Assembly (NCBI GenBank): GCA_022539475.1
Contig: VCMS01000226.1
Coordinates: 44,659-108,658, forward strand
Direction of reading: 5' to 3'
DNA: 64,000 bases
From: Gracilaria domingensis
Taxonomy: Eukaryota > Rhodophyta > Florideophyceae > Gracilariales > Gracilariaceae
Numbering within the stretch: position 1 is the stretch's first letter; each line of letters begins with the position of its first letter. The translations under genes were made by a program, and so were the position numbers. This document shows, piece after piece, positions 29,221 to 39,593 of this stretch. The notes beneath the pieces are model-generated. The model did no database searches. It was not told the origin of the DNA and saw only the letters and a program-made list of their open reading frames with translations.

Positions 29221-32135
29221 AGATCTTATCCATCCCGCTGTTTTGGTCCTGTTCGGTTGCAATTTCGAGATTCTCTCCATAGACGTTTAAACAAGTCAAC
29301 ACGTCACACATTTAGACACGCTCCCACGCTGTGCAGTCCAACCATGACGTCCAATTAGCCTTGTTCAACAAGCATCTACCGATCCCTTGTATGTGAGCCC
29401 ATGCACCCCCAACTTTACAATGGCTTACAAACATTTGACATTCCGTGATCTGCACAGGTGATTTCCACCCTCTTGAAAATCCGAATCGTTAAGCTCTGCT
29501 TACATCATCTCGGAAACCCTCATTTTCCCAGGCTGTCCTTTCTCACAAACCTGCATACATTTCGCGAACTTCATGTCACCACACGTGCAAAGCTCAATTG
29601 GTCACCATCTAACTTTTCTACAGTCTCGGATCTATTATGGTTACGTTACCAGTATATGCCTTGGTACTCAGATACCTGTAGACCTCAAGTGGTGTTCGAC
29701 CAAAGTATCTACTAGTGCCACGTCTACGTTAATAATTCCTATCCTACTTTAACTTAAGCCAACATTTTGTATTATCTAGATCTTTGTTTTATAAAACTAC
29801 TTTTCTGAGCTGATCCCTGTTTCATCACGTATATTACCTAAAGCGCATATGCCAGCTGGGGAAACAAATTAATATGTTTGAGATTGTATACAATTTTTCT
29901 CCACTTAGTGAACATTTGCAACAAGTTAAACTAGAAAACAAGGAATACAAGCTTATTGTGTCATATTGGTTTAGCTCTTAGAGCGATCTTTACTGTTTGG
30001 TGAGAGAGTGGTGTTTCCGTAAACACGGAAAACACCAGAAATTACAAAGTAATCTGACTGCATGTGTGTCTTGAAGATATCACACGTCCAGGTGTGGGTG
30101 GGTGGGAAAAAAAGCAACTCAACAACGTATGTTTCCTAGGTGGGCGACGATCGATGCGGACAGCAGTCAGGATGTTTGCCGCCAAGATGTTGCAAACCAG
30201 CTGAGCAGCCTTTGTACTCCTTGGCGGCAAAACTGCTTAGCAAAGATCAAAGTCGCAGCACCCAATTTTCCAATAAATCTACTTCCTTGTTCCTGGAAAA
30301 TCCATTCTTTACTTAAATTTCAACAAAAATAGCCATTTAATTTGTGCAACGTATATTATTGCGCGTATGGTACTTAAAATATTTTATTACTTCGGTAGTG
30401 GATGATCAATCACCCACTTTGTCAGACACGCACACCTACGCATCCACCATGCAAGCTTGAATGAAAAACTTGTTTTGGCTTCACAATAGTAAGAGATGCG
30501 TAGCGCAATTGTGGCTATCTACCACAACTTTTACTGACAGTCCCATTCCCCTTTTCTTGGCGTTGTCTAACTTGCAACTAAAGATCAAAGTTTTTAAGAT
30601 AGACTGGAAAAGTGTGATGCAACTTCACCACACATGCCAAATATGTACCTCGTCTAGCCCGTGCTATAATGACTCACCATAATTCATAACCTTCATTTTT
30701 CACGTCCGCTGCCTATCCCTTCACTGCGATACATTTTCTTCTTTATTGCGCTTTTTTGAGCTCTGCTGATTTCTTCAGTCTCAAAATTGCTCTTTAACAG
30801 TTCAACGCGGAAGCCAGATCTGCTTTCCTGACTTTTTCGCTTCGTGGCGTGCTGAATCTAGATTTTTGGATTACTGGCGGCTCTTCTATCTCCTTCTCAA
30901 GCACGAAATAGCTCTGATATTTCTTGACCTTGAATGATAAACTAAACGATGTTAAAGTTTGCCGTTGCGATGCATCTTAAGTCAAGTGACGGTAACAAAG
31001 ACTCAAAGAAGTGATACAGTGCTAGAGAGCAAATTTCGTTTGCTCATTTTCTACCACACAGGCAGTAAACTCGCCACTTTTACCAGCTTCTCAGTGTTGC
31101 TGGATTCTTGAAACCATCTGCCCGGAAATGCGTATCACACTACCCATCGTTTGCTCCATCGGTTTTCCCAAAAGTCAATTTCCGCTGCTCTGTCGCAAAT
31201 GTGAAACATTTTTCTACCTTAACATCCCCTTCACCCATGGCTTTTTCTCTCAGATATTTTCTTGACGCGGCTTTCAGGAAGCCCGTAGGTGTTCTAATTC
31301 AAGTTATGTTATCGAACTTTATTGTTCTTCGAGCATCCGGATAGAAGAGAAAATCAAATCTTCTGTAACCCAAAAATTATATTACTTCACAGTAGGCCTT
31401 TTAAATTAAGAGAAAACGGCTCTCTTTTTGAAACAAGATAAGCCTTTCGCTTGCATCCTGTTTAATTAGCGCATCACAGAACGGCTTAGTTTGAAACAAG
31501 GTAAAAAATAACATAGCCAGCCACACACCCCTGCCAAAAAGCTTAGCTTATTTGCAGCTGATAAAATTTGTGATCCATCGTCGTTCAAGAACGCAGGGCT
31601 CATCATAGATGAAAAGATGTCGTTTTTCACTTCTGTTCCACCTGTGGATCAGACTTTCAACCGATCGGAACCATAGAAGTCCCCAACAGTTCCATCATCA
31701 GTTCCCCATGCAACCCTCTCTGCACCTCAAACGCCAAAAAACGAGCGCGCACCTCAAACCTTTGTCATGAACAAGATCAAAAAACATAAGTGTTGCGTAC
31801 GTTGATCGTTTACAGCGCTCCGCTGCAGAAACTGAAGACTGTTAAAAAAATGTTTGAAATAGTCGCTACACGCTGGCGCAGTAGACGTGCAACGGACGGT
31901 TTTCTCTTCTAAAATCAAATCAGGTACAAATTTTGTTAAAACCTTAGCTACATTAAGTGGATAAATGCGAAAAACGTCCGCAACACAGTCGATTCTGTAA
32001 ATGACTTGTTTAGGAAATTTATAGTCTTTGCCGACAGTTTGAGCCGAAAGAAAGGCCTTTTTGTAGTTCAAACGGCACAAAGAGAATGATTTCCAACACA
32101 TGTAAGATCAAACAGAAGCCTTACACAAGCATAAA
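29221..32135. other. AT-rich gene-poor region
   Basis: No family-like frame. A small foldback (GGTGTTTCCGT against ACACGGAAAACACC) lies at 30010-30036. Plus-strand frames at 31850-32090 contain a decayed stretch (NVRNTVDSVNDLFRKFI, SRKKG) faintly like a trihelix/Myb domain, which could belong to the next ORF. Confidence 0.35.
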
Positions 32136-32564
32136 ATGTCGAAAAAAATACTTACTACGGACGAAGGCACAGAGCGTGTATTGTCAAGAGCGCAAGAGTC
32201 TAGAGTCCAAAAGGGAAACCAAGGACGGCAAAAACGAGAAACATTCAAGAATACCAAGTATAAGCGTAAACACGCCAGTTTGGTTCGCAAAAAGCGACAA
32301 ACGGGAGCAGAGTTGCAAAACATACGTCCTGATACGAGAATTGTAAAGACTGGAATCGCTAGCGCAGCTCTGCGACAAAGTCAGAGCGAACAATTCGGCA
32401 TTCTTGTTGAACTATTTGCTCGTGGCAACAAAATGCAAGCAGAACAGCCTGCGACTCTTCTGCCTCTGCCGCTGCCATCGAATGCGTTAACGATAGACGC
32501 AGCCCTGTTTGAGCATTATAAAGTGGCTGCAAGCAGTGCGATAGAAAGTGATACAGAACATTAA
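32136..32564 (+). CDS. Basic ORF, candidate second protein of the Harbinger-type element
   Basis: 142 codons from an ATG at 32136. The N-terminal 70 residues are very Lys/Arg-rich; the C-terminal part has Ala/Leu helices (QFGILVELFARGNKMQAEQPATLL). It ends 204 bp before the convergent transposase stop. PIF/Harbinger elements usually carry a Myb/trihelix-like DNA-binding protein beside the transposase, and the position would fit. No Myb motif is preserved within this ORF, so the assignment is inference from place and charge. Confidence 0.35.
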   Translation: MSKKILTTDEGTERVLSRAQESRVQKGNQGRQKRETFKNTKYKRKHASLVRKKRQTGAELQNIRPDTRIVKTGIASAALRQSQSEQFGILVELFARGNKMQAEQPATLLPLPLPSNALTIDAALFEHYKVAASSAIESDTEH

Positions 32565-32768
32565 ACTCCAGAAACTGCATCATCAGGAACAAGCAATGCG
32601 GCGCAAACCAACGCCACCAATAATATTTAAGATTCTTTAACGTTCTTTATATCTTCGCAGTCGGGCGGAGGGCAAGCACAAAGTCCGCAGCGAAGCGAAC
32701 CGTAGACGAGCGTAGCAAAAGCCTTAGCGGCTTCAGAGCTGCAGCGCATGTCTTCTTTTATCAAACTT

Positions 32769-33031
32769 TCAGTTTCGAAGCATCGCAACCGTATTGTACG
32801 CTATGGAGAATAGCCTTGTATCAAAGGGTTTTCGCCCCAAGAATAAACAAAACCTGTTATTGATGATAAATATACCCCATTCATTATTGATTTGTTGCTT
32901 TTGGTTCGAACAATTGTGCTCTGTCCTGTACAAGCAGAGAATGCTCTCGTTCCTCTTTTTTGGCACTACAAGCTTCTTTATACTAGCAAATCCCATATCT
33001 GCTATTCCGTGTTGCCCGGGTTAGAGATACA
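32769..33031 (-). pseudogene. PIF/Harbinger-type transposase, C-terminal part
   Basis: In the minus-strand frame, GQHGIADMGFASIKKLVVPKK holds the second catalytic Asp (IADMGF), and NNEWGIFIINNRF holds the Glu position followed by the usual helix. The stop is at 32769-32771. The frame continues across the solo LTR (one ATACA removed) into 33772-33830 and across the chromovirus (one CTAGG removed) into 45403-45679. An in-frame TAA precedes GQHGIADMGF. The complete enzyme would cut and move its own element with TTA/TWA target duplications; this copy is dead. Confidence 0.72.
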
Positions 33032-33771
33032 TGTAGTGTAACGCTCATGTATAAGAAATTTTTCTTGACTTAGTCATAATTCCCATTCACGCGTTTGCCT
33101 TGTACACACCAGTCTATGACTAATAGTAACTAGTGGTTGCCATCAAGATGCTTTAGACACGTGGGATACGTTGGAGCTAATTGGAGGTTGGCCACTACAC
33201 CTGGACGTTATCCACAATAAGTCGGATGTGCACTTAATATCATTTGTTAATCTCAGTGAAGATACTACTTATTGCAACGCCGTTGCTGTTCTTGCCTCTG
33301 TATAGTGCCCCAACCCGAGCGATCCTACGTCGACGATTTTGGCTCTAGTTATTCCCGACTTCGAAGGTGCACAACTCCTTATTAGAGGGACTTCCTGTTG
33401 TTACGGTGCGGCTTTCCACCCTGCGTCCCCGCAGAACCCAACTTTGAGAGTGCTTCACCTTTGTTGTTCTTGTTCCACCTTGTATAGAGAATACCCTGGC
33501 AATTCGCCGTACCTCTCTTATCTCTTTTTCTCTTTCCCTCTCTTTCCAATTCCCCATTCTGTGGTTTCCTCTCCCTTTTGAGGCTGCTACAGTCACGGGT
33601 GAGTCACGCTTCCCTTCTAAACTCTCAATGCTCCGTCTTGACGGTCTGGCCTTGGCTATACACTTGGCTAGTTGCGCTAGCCCTGAAAAGCTCTGTTCAC
33701 TGGGCTGCCCCCAATAGAAAAAGATTCCGAACATCTTCGCGGTGTTTTATGCTCGCAGGCATTGCACTGCA
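33032..33771 (+). repeat. Solo LTR of the chromovirus family, opposite orientation to the full element
   Basis: 740 bp, starting TGTAGTGTAACGC and ending TTGCACTGCA. It is the reverse complement of the LTR at 33831-34570 with moderate divergence. The flanks are ATACA (33027-33031 and 33772-33776), a perfect 5-bp duplication. No internal region is present, so it is the product of LTR-LTR recombination. It lies inside the transposase reading frame. Confidence 0.9.
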
Positions 33772-33830
33772 ATACACACTCGCTTCACGAAAACGTTTTG
33801 AGCTCGTGTACATATTACGATCGCTCTAGG
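33772..33830 (-). pseudogene. PIF/Harbinger-type transposase, middle fragment
   Basis: About 55 bp of transposase left between the solo LTR and the chromovirus; it encodes SDRNMYTSSKRFREASVY on the minus strand, in frame with the parts on both sides. A TAG at the chromovirus target site precedes it. Confidence 0.65.
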
Positions 33831-34570
33831 TGTAGTGCAACCCGTGAGCGGGGAAAAGACACCACGAAGACGTTCGGGATCTTCCTCTACTGAGGGCAAC
33901 CCAGAGAACAGAGCCTCTCTGGAATGGCGCAACTAGCCGGGTGTAAGACCGGGGCCAAACCGTCACGACGGGGCGTTGAGAGTTGCGCAGAGAAGGGTGA
34001 CTCGCACGCGAGTGTAGTAGCCTCGAAGAGGGGCGAAACCACGGAGTGGGGAAAGGGAAAGATAGGAGGGAGAGAGGGAAAAAGAGAGGTACGGCGTATC
34101 GCCGGGGTATTCCCTATACAGGGTCGAACACGACAACAGATGGTTATAACACTCCCAAAGTTGGGTTCTGTGGAGACGCAGGGTGGATAGCCGCACCGTT
34201 ACAACGGGGAGTCCCTCCGATAAGGAGTTGTGCACCGCCGAAGGCGAGAGTGGCTAGAGCCAAGATCCTTGAGGTAGGATCACCCTGGTTGGGGCACTTT
34301 ACTGGTGCGACAGCGGCGACGCCGTCGCACTAAGTAGTGTTCTCACTAAAATTAATAAATAATATTAACTAAACTTCCCACTTATTGTGGCAACCGCCCA
34401 CGTGTAGTGGCCAACCTCCGATCAGCTCCACCATGTCCCACGTGTCCGAACCATCCCAATGGCAACCACTAGTAACTACTAGTCATATAGTGGTGTGTAC
34501 CAGGCAAACCCGTAAACAGGAAATATGACTAAGTCCAGTCAGAATACTCATAAATGAGCGTTGCACTACA
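33831..34570 (-). repeat. 3' LTR of the chromovirus
   Basis: 740 bp; on the plus strand it runs from TGTAGTGCAACCCG to GCGTTGCACTACA. The antisense ORF begins 44 bp beyond its inner edge, so any leftward/rightward promoter activity of this LTR could drive that ORF. Confidence 0.95.
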
Positions 34571-34586
34571 TATCCCCCTCCTTAGG
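34571..34586 (-). promoter_or_regulatory. 3' polypurine tract of the chromovirus
   Basis: The minus strand reads CTAAGGAGGGGGATA directly against the 3' LTR, the expected plus-strand primer site. The core CTAAGGAGGGG recurs twice inside the element. Confidence 0.8.
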
Positions 34587-34613
34587 CGGTAATACAACCT
34601 CGACGAGGGCAGG

Positions 34614-36548
34614 ATGGCGCCGAGCCAAGAAGATATAAGTGCAGCGCTCCCCGGTCCTCCGGTATGTTCTTCTCCTTCTCCCGTCAACGACGTGCTTCCT
34701 GCTCCTGCAGTAGCAGCACCTCCTCAGAGTACCGAACTCTCTCTCGCTCCTGCGATCAACTTTCCTCCGACACCGGAACTAGACCTCACTATGAGTGGTG
34801 TTCCACCGAATCAGCCTCCGAACCAACCACCGTTCCCCCAAGGGGGCCTCACCGGATTCCGCTCCGTTCCGCTCCCTCAACAGGGCTCCAACCCGTCCGC
34901 GGGGCAATCGAACACTGTCGCAGGATCCTCCGCGCAGCCTGCCGCTCTCGCGGGCCCCGTCCTCGGGTTCCATCCAGGTGTGGTCTGGCCGTCTTTCAAC
35001 TTTCTTGTAGGGCTCAACCCGGCGAACCGGCGACATGCGAGGCGCCTCCGGCTCGCTCCGTGGTTCCACTCAACTGCGGTGTTCAATGAAAGCCTCATCA
35101 CTGAGTATGCCGACGGACGCAACACCCTTCCGGGGGACCTCCCGGCAATGGTGACCACTTCGTGGGATTGGCGCACGGGCATCGCGATTCCTGTCCATCA
35201 GGTAGCGCGGGAAAATCGGCAATCCCGGGAAGAAGCCCATGCCGACTTTGTCATGGTGGCTTACAAACGGCAAGGCCGGGCGCCGTTCGAGTTTCCTATC
35301 CCGCCAGGGATGGACTTCGATGTGGCGTATTACCGCACCCGCGGGGAAATCAATTACTGCGACCGCCTAGCGGCGTTGGAAACCTTCGCCTGGCGGGGAA
35401 TGCCCGTTGCACGGCAGGAAGCCATATGCTGGACAAGACCGATTCTTCGGGCTGAGTTTCGATATCTCCCCCGCCGCTCGCGGTCTAACTTCCTTCAGAA
35501 CTTCATCCACCATGAGAGGCGGTCTCGATCCCAATTTGGGTACTTCGCTCCATATCAGAACGTGGAGATCCGCCATATCGCGGCTGCGCACCGACAGGGT
35601 CGGTATGTACCTCTGCCAGAGTGGTGGAGTTACCTCGAGGCATGCCGGGGGTGCTACATCGAGTTGCCCCCGGTGTCCACCTACTTAGGGTCATACCTAC
35701 TCACAGATCCCAGGACTGGGTTGTGGTCGGTTGTCGTCACCGAGTGGGCTGTCCGCACCGCGGCGTTTGTCCTCGCTGAGGCATATGACCAGTATCGACT
35801 GTGGTTCATCCCTCCCCGCGTGCGGGCGGCCATCCGAAATTTGGACTTGGAAGTCCCCCTCGGGGGTCGTGCCAACAACGACGAGGTGTTGAGCCTTCTC
35901 TATTATATCGATAGTATCAACTGGACCGAAGTGCCTCTTTCTCAGAGTAGTCGCGGTGATTCCCCGAACACGGGTGGATACGGCCCAGGTCTGGGAAGAA
36001 ATACCGCTCTTGCGGGCGATTATGTCTTCTTCGACCCGTGGGATTATCGGGAGATTACCGCTGAGGAAGCGGGTGAGCTCCGTTCTGCTCCCCGGCGAGT
36101 GCCGGCCGATCACCCAACTGGGTTTGTGAACTCGGATGAGTATTACCGAGAGTACCTCGGGGGAGATCCAATGGTGGATAATCAGCCCGAGGACACGGGA
36201 GGCGACGATATCGAGATGATCGAAGAGATCGACGCAACCCCTGCGGGGGAGGGCGCCGGCTCTGCTCCGGTTGTCGGCTCCGCCTCGGCGGCTGACTTCA
36301 TCGCTCCCACTCCGGTTCCCATTCCGGTACCCATTCCGGCTCAGCCGGCTCTTCCCGCTGTTGCGGCTGCTGCAGCTCATCCCCCGCCGGCGGGTGTGAA
36401 AGAAGGTGCGATTATCGCTCGCTTCCTCCGCGGCGCGGGTTTAAGTGCTAGTGCGGCCTCTGGCGACGTCACCGCTATGGCGGATGCCTTGGCTCAACGC
36501 CTTGGCGGTATGCCTCCTCAGAATGAGGGCGATGGCGACGGCCAGTAA
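34614..36548 (+). CDS. Antisense ORF of the chromovirus, 644 codons, unknown function
   Basis: An uninterrupted ORF with an ATG at 34614, opposite in direction to gag-pol and tail-to-tail with it. Residues 1-125 are Pro/Ser-rich. Residues 130-510 are a compact-looking, Trp/Tyr/Arg-rich domain with motifs SWDW, RPILRAEFR, RYVPLPEWW, GCYIELPP, GLWSVVVTEWAVRTAAFVLAEAYDQYRLWFIPP and FFDPWDYRE. The end is acidic, then Ala/Pro-rich with repeated PVPIPVPIP. The related ORF at 50383-51888 shares these motifs in the same order although the two differ at many positions, which argues for selection on the protein. I know no family for it. Additional ORFs, some antisense, are known from plant Ty3 and copia elements, so a structural, envelope-like or regulatory role is possible but unproven. 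Confidence 0.78.
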   Translation: MAPSQEDISAALPGPPVCSSPSPVNDVLPAPAVAAPPQSTELSLAPAINFPPTPELDLTMSGVPPNQPPNQPPFPQGGLTGFRSVPLPQQGSNPSAGQSNTVAGSSAQPAALAGPVLGFHPGVVWPSFNFLVGLNPANRRHARRLRLAPWFHSTAVFNESLITEYADGRNTLPGDLPAMVTTSWDWRTGIAIPVHQVARENRQSREEAHADFVMVAYKRQGRAPFEFPIPPGMDFDVAYYRTRGEINYCDRLAALETFAWRGMPVARQEAICWTRPILRAEFRYLPRRSRSNFLQNFIHHERRSRSQFGYFAPYQNVEIRHIAAAHRQGRYVPLPEWWSYLEACRGCYIELPPVSTYLGSYLLTDPRTGLWSVVVTEWAVRTAAFVLAEAYDQYRLWFIPPRVRAAIRNLDLEVPLGGRANNDEVLSLLYYIDSINWTEVPLSQSSRGDSPNTGGYGPGLGRNTALAGDYVFFDPWDYREITAEEAGELRSAPRRVPADHPTGFVNSDEYYREYLGGDPMVDNQPEDTGGDDIEMIEEIDATPAGEGAGSAPVVGSASAADFIAPTPVPIPVPIPAQPALPAVAAAAAHPPPAGVKEGAIIARFLRGAGLSASAASGDVTAMADALAQRLGGMPPQNEGDGDGQ

Positions 36549-36939
36549 ACGGGAGCCGAGCTTCCCCATGCGTGGGTAATTACCTGTTCACAGTAGTATA
36601 GCCTTGAGATAAAAAGATTCTTTGCTTCATTCACGTCTTCGACGGTGTATCCCTCCTCACCGACATAGCCGGCTAATGCAATGCGATGCGATGCGCTACG
36701 AAAAACGCACCCTTCCGAGGGGAAAAACCATGCTCATGGTGTGGCAGCGAGACCATTACCAGCGAGCTGGATGAAAAACCCTCAGGAGTGAGTCTTCTTT
36801 CCGAAAATCGGTGTTCGAGCGGCGCGAGCCGGTCAAACCGTCCATACGGCGAGCATTCCCACCAAGGTGGTATGGACTCAATCCCGTCGCATGACGTGTG
36901 TGTGCCAACGATCTGACTTCCTGCGTTTCCACGGCAACC
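36549..36939. other. Spacer between antisense ORF and pol
   Basis: About 390 bp holding the 3' ends of both transcription units. It includes a short GCGATGCGATGC microsatellite near 36678-36698. Confidence 0.5.
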
Positions 36940-39593
36940 TTATCCCACTTGGGCATCGTCCAGCGTCGCTGGTGTGGCTGTCCCCGCGGAGCGGTGGTAC
37001 TGTACGACCTTCGAGCGTGGCAGGTGCTCGATAGGTTCGTATGTATCCCACTCTGGGTCGTAGCCGTACCAACGGACGCGGTATAACAAGATGCCCTCCT
37101 GGTCCCAGGTATGCCCGACAATTCGGTCGACAATGTACTCCTGAATGTACACCTGCCGGCCTTGCCGTGTTATTGTTACTTCATCGGTCGACAACCCTTG
37201 CGGGGGAACGGTTCCCGTGACGGGGGTAACAGCGCGCGCCTGGCTTTGCGTCGCCAGTTCCCTCCGAAGGGAGGTGCTTTCGATGTCGCTGCGTACCGCC
37301 ACTCGGCGTGGGTCCTTCCGCTTCGGCGGCGTCGGCGTAGCTGTGTGCTCGCCTTGTCCGTTTGCGTCGGAGAGTCCCACCTCGGGTGGCTTCACAACCG
37401 TGCGTGCACGTGACTGTAGCGACGGTTGGCTGTCAAGCTCCCTCGGGAGAACCGCCTCCCTGTTGCAGGTGTCCTCCAACGGCTGCGCCGTTGGCCCTTT
37501 TCTTTCTTTGCTCAAGTTCCCGTTCTGAACGGTTACTTCCGGGTTACCGGGGTTATCGACACCGCCGGCGGCTTGCGATCTCGTGATCTCCGCGCGCGCC
37601 TGCGCTTGCGCCGATATTTTACGCCCAATATTTGGTGCCGTACCGTCCATGACGTGAACTCTTCCCGGAGTGTCCGGCATTCCCACGGCTGTACCGCCGG
37701 GTTCTACCGAGTTGCTCGGGACTTCTTTTTCCTCAGCTCGTGCCTGCTCCGCAGGATTTTCCAGGATTCCTGGTCGTTCTGCGTCGCGTCGCGCGGCGGG
37801 CCGCGATGTCGCTGCGCTTTCCCTAGTGGGGCTTCGTTCCGACGGCGTCGGCGTGATGCCGGCGACATCTTTCGACTTCGTTCGACCCAGCGCGGCTGGT
37901 TGGCCACGAGGTTCTGTTGACTTAACCGAATCCGCTTCTGCGTGAGCGTCCTTACCCGGCGACGGTGTAGACTTCCCGGCAACGGGGCTGTGTGTGCGGC
38001 GTGCGAGCGTGCGTTGCGGACGCGATGCCCGCGCACTGGCCGGAACATCCGGAGAGCTCCGTATGGTCCGTGCTTCACGGTTGTCCTCACGACGCGACGT
38101 CGGCTTATGACTCTCAGCAGAGCTGATAACCTCCTCCCCCTCCTTAGATGGAGCGGCGTGGGGAGTAACAGAATGTCCCGCATCGCGGGTAGGTGAACCC
38201 AGCGATGGGACAGAAACGGGGGTGCCCTGGTGGCGATCATTGTCCGACACAGTCGGCGGCACCGACTCTATCGGGAGGTCTGTAAGGCCTCGGTGGGGGT
38301 GGGGCAGGACGGACGGTCTTGTCACCACATTTGTTTCCGGTGGTACCGGGGTTGTTGACTTCGTAGACACGGGCTCTGTATCAGACGGGGTAACCTCAGA
38401 CGAGGGAGGAGGGGCCATTACCACGCGGTCGCGGGAGATCCACTCATGCGCGTCAGCGATCTCGACTACAACAGTGTCCGGTGCAACCGAGATTACTTTG
38501 TACGGTCCATCCGCCACAGGCGAGAGCTTATGACGTTTGCCCTTTTCAGGGTTGTAGTGTCCCTTCCGTACGAAGACATGGTTTCCCACCGTAAGGGGTT
38601 CAGGGGTCCTTCCTCGCAAGCGAGCATCAAAATCACGCTTGTGCGCGGCTTGGGCTTTCGCCATTGACTTCCGGGCAGCCGGTACTAACTTCGTTAGCGA
38701 GGCTTTCCATTGTTGGCGATAATCACCCAAAGATGGGAAACTGCCCAAGGTAGCTTGTGATTCTAACGCCAATGGCGGGGGTGTCCTTGACAAAACCAGT
38801 TCGAATGGGGAAACACCAGTAGTCCTGTGTACCTGCGTGTTATACGCAAAGGTTAACGCGTCGGTGTATAAGTCCCATGTTTTTGGGTGGTCAGCAACGT
38901 AGGAGCGGAGAGATGCCAACATCGTACGGTTATACCGTTCAACTTGCCCGTTACATTGGGGATGGTAAGTGGTCGTGAAGAGGTTCTTCACGTCCATGAT
39001 GCGGCAGACATCCTGGAAGAACCGGGATGCGAATTGCTTTCCGTTATCGGATAATAACTCCACAGGAGGACCGTACACGAAGATCCAGTGCGTGGCGAAT
39101 GCCTGCGCGACCGTGAACGCGGTGATCCTCTTTAGAGGAACTGTCCGAACCAGTTTCGAGAACCGATCGGTGATAACGAGAAGAAATTTGTTACCTCTCC
39201 GAGTGGTAAGCAATGGTCCGAGAATATCGATTGCCACAAATTCAAGCGGCACCCTGGCAGGGAATAGTTTCACTTTCTTAGAATTCTTTCGCAGCTTCAC
39301 GCGGTTTTTCGCGCAATCGGCGCAGAAGCGTACCGTAGCGTAACAATCCACCGCCATGGCGGGCCAGTAGAAATCTCTCCTAAAGTGAGGTACAATTTCC
39401 GTCCACCTGCGTGGCCACCTAACTTTGCGTAATGCGAAAGGTGTAGGATCCTCGTCTGTAACGAGTGTGGTACCACGACTTGTGGGTGTGACTCGACTGT
39501 CCTTATGAGATAGCCGATGTCATTAACCTCGAATGGGAGGGTGTCGCCTCCGTTTAGTCGGGCACGGACTTTTAATGAAGAACGGGTCTCCAT
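36940..39593 (-). pseudogene. Chromovirus integrase with long linker and C-terminal chromodomain
   Basis: The block 39593-39297 holds the start of the zinc-binding region (HLSHYAKLGGHAGG); after a frame change near 39380, an 805-codon frame starting at 39357 continues with CADC (C12, C15), the core D44, D104 and E140 (CNGQVERYNRTM; 35 residues between the last two) and a GPY/F module (DGPYKVISV, about 285). A Pro/Ser/Thr-rich linker of roughly 400 residues follows, then a chromodomain at the end (YIVDRIVGHTW, YRVRWYGYDPEWDTYEPIEHL). Chromodomains direct integration toward particular chromatin. The catalytic acids are intact; the frame change probably disables this copy. Confidence 0.93.
38133..38155 (-). 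promoter_or_regulatory. Internal polypurine tract 1 of the chromovirus
   Basis: The minus (sense) strand carries ATCTAAGGAGGGGGAGGAG within the integrase linker. The CTAAGGAGGGGG core equals that of the 3' polypurine tract, so this may be a second plus-strand initiation site. Confidence 0.5.

Noticed and set aside
33924-34333. Short ORFs inside the chromovirus LTRs
   Set aside because: They occur at the same places in both LTRs but differ by indels, and they have low complexity; no coding signal.
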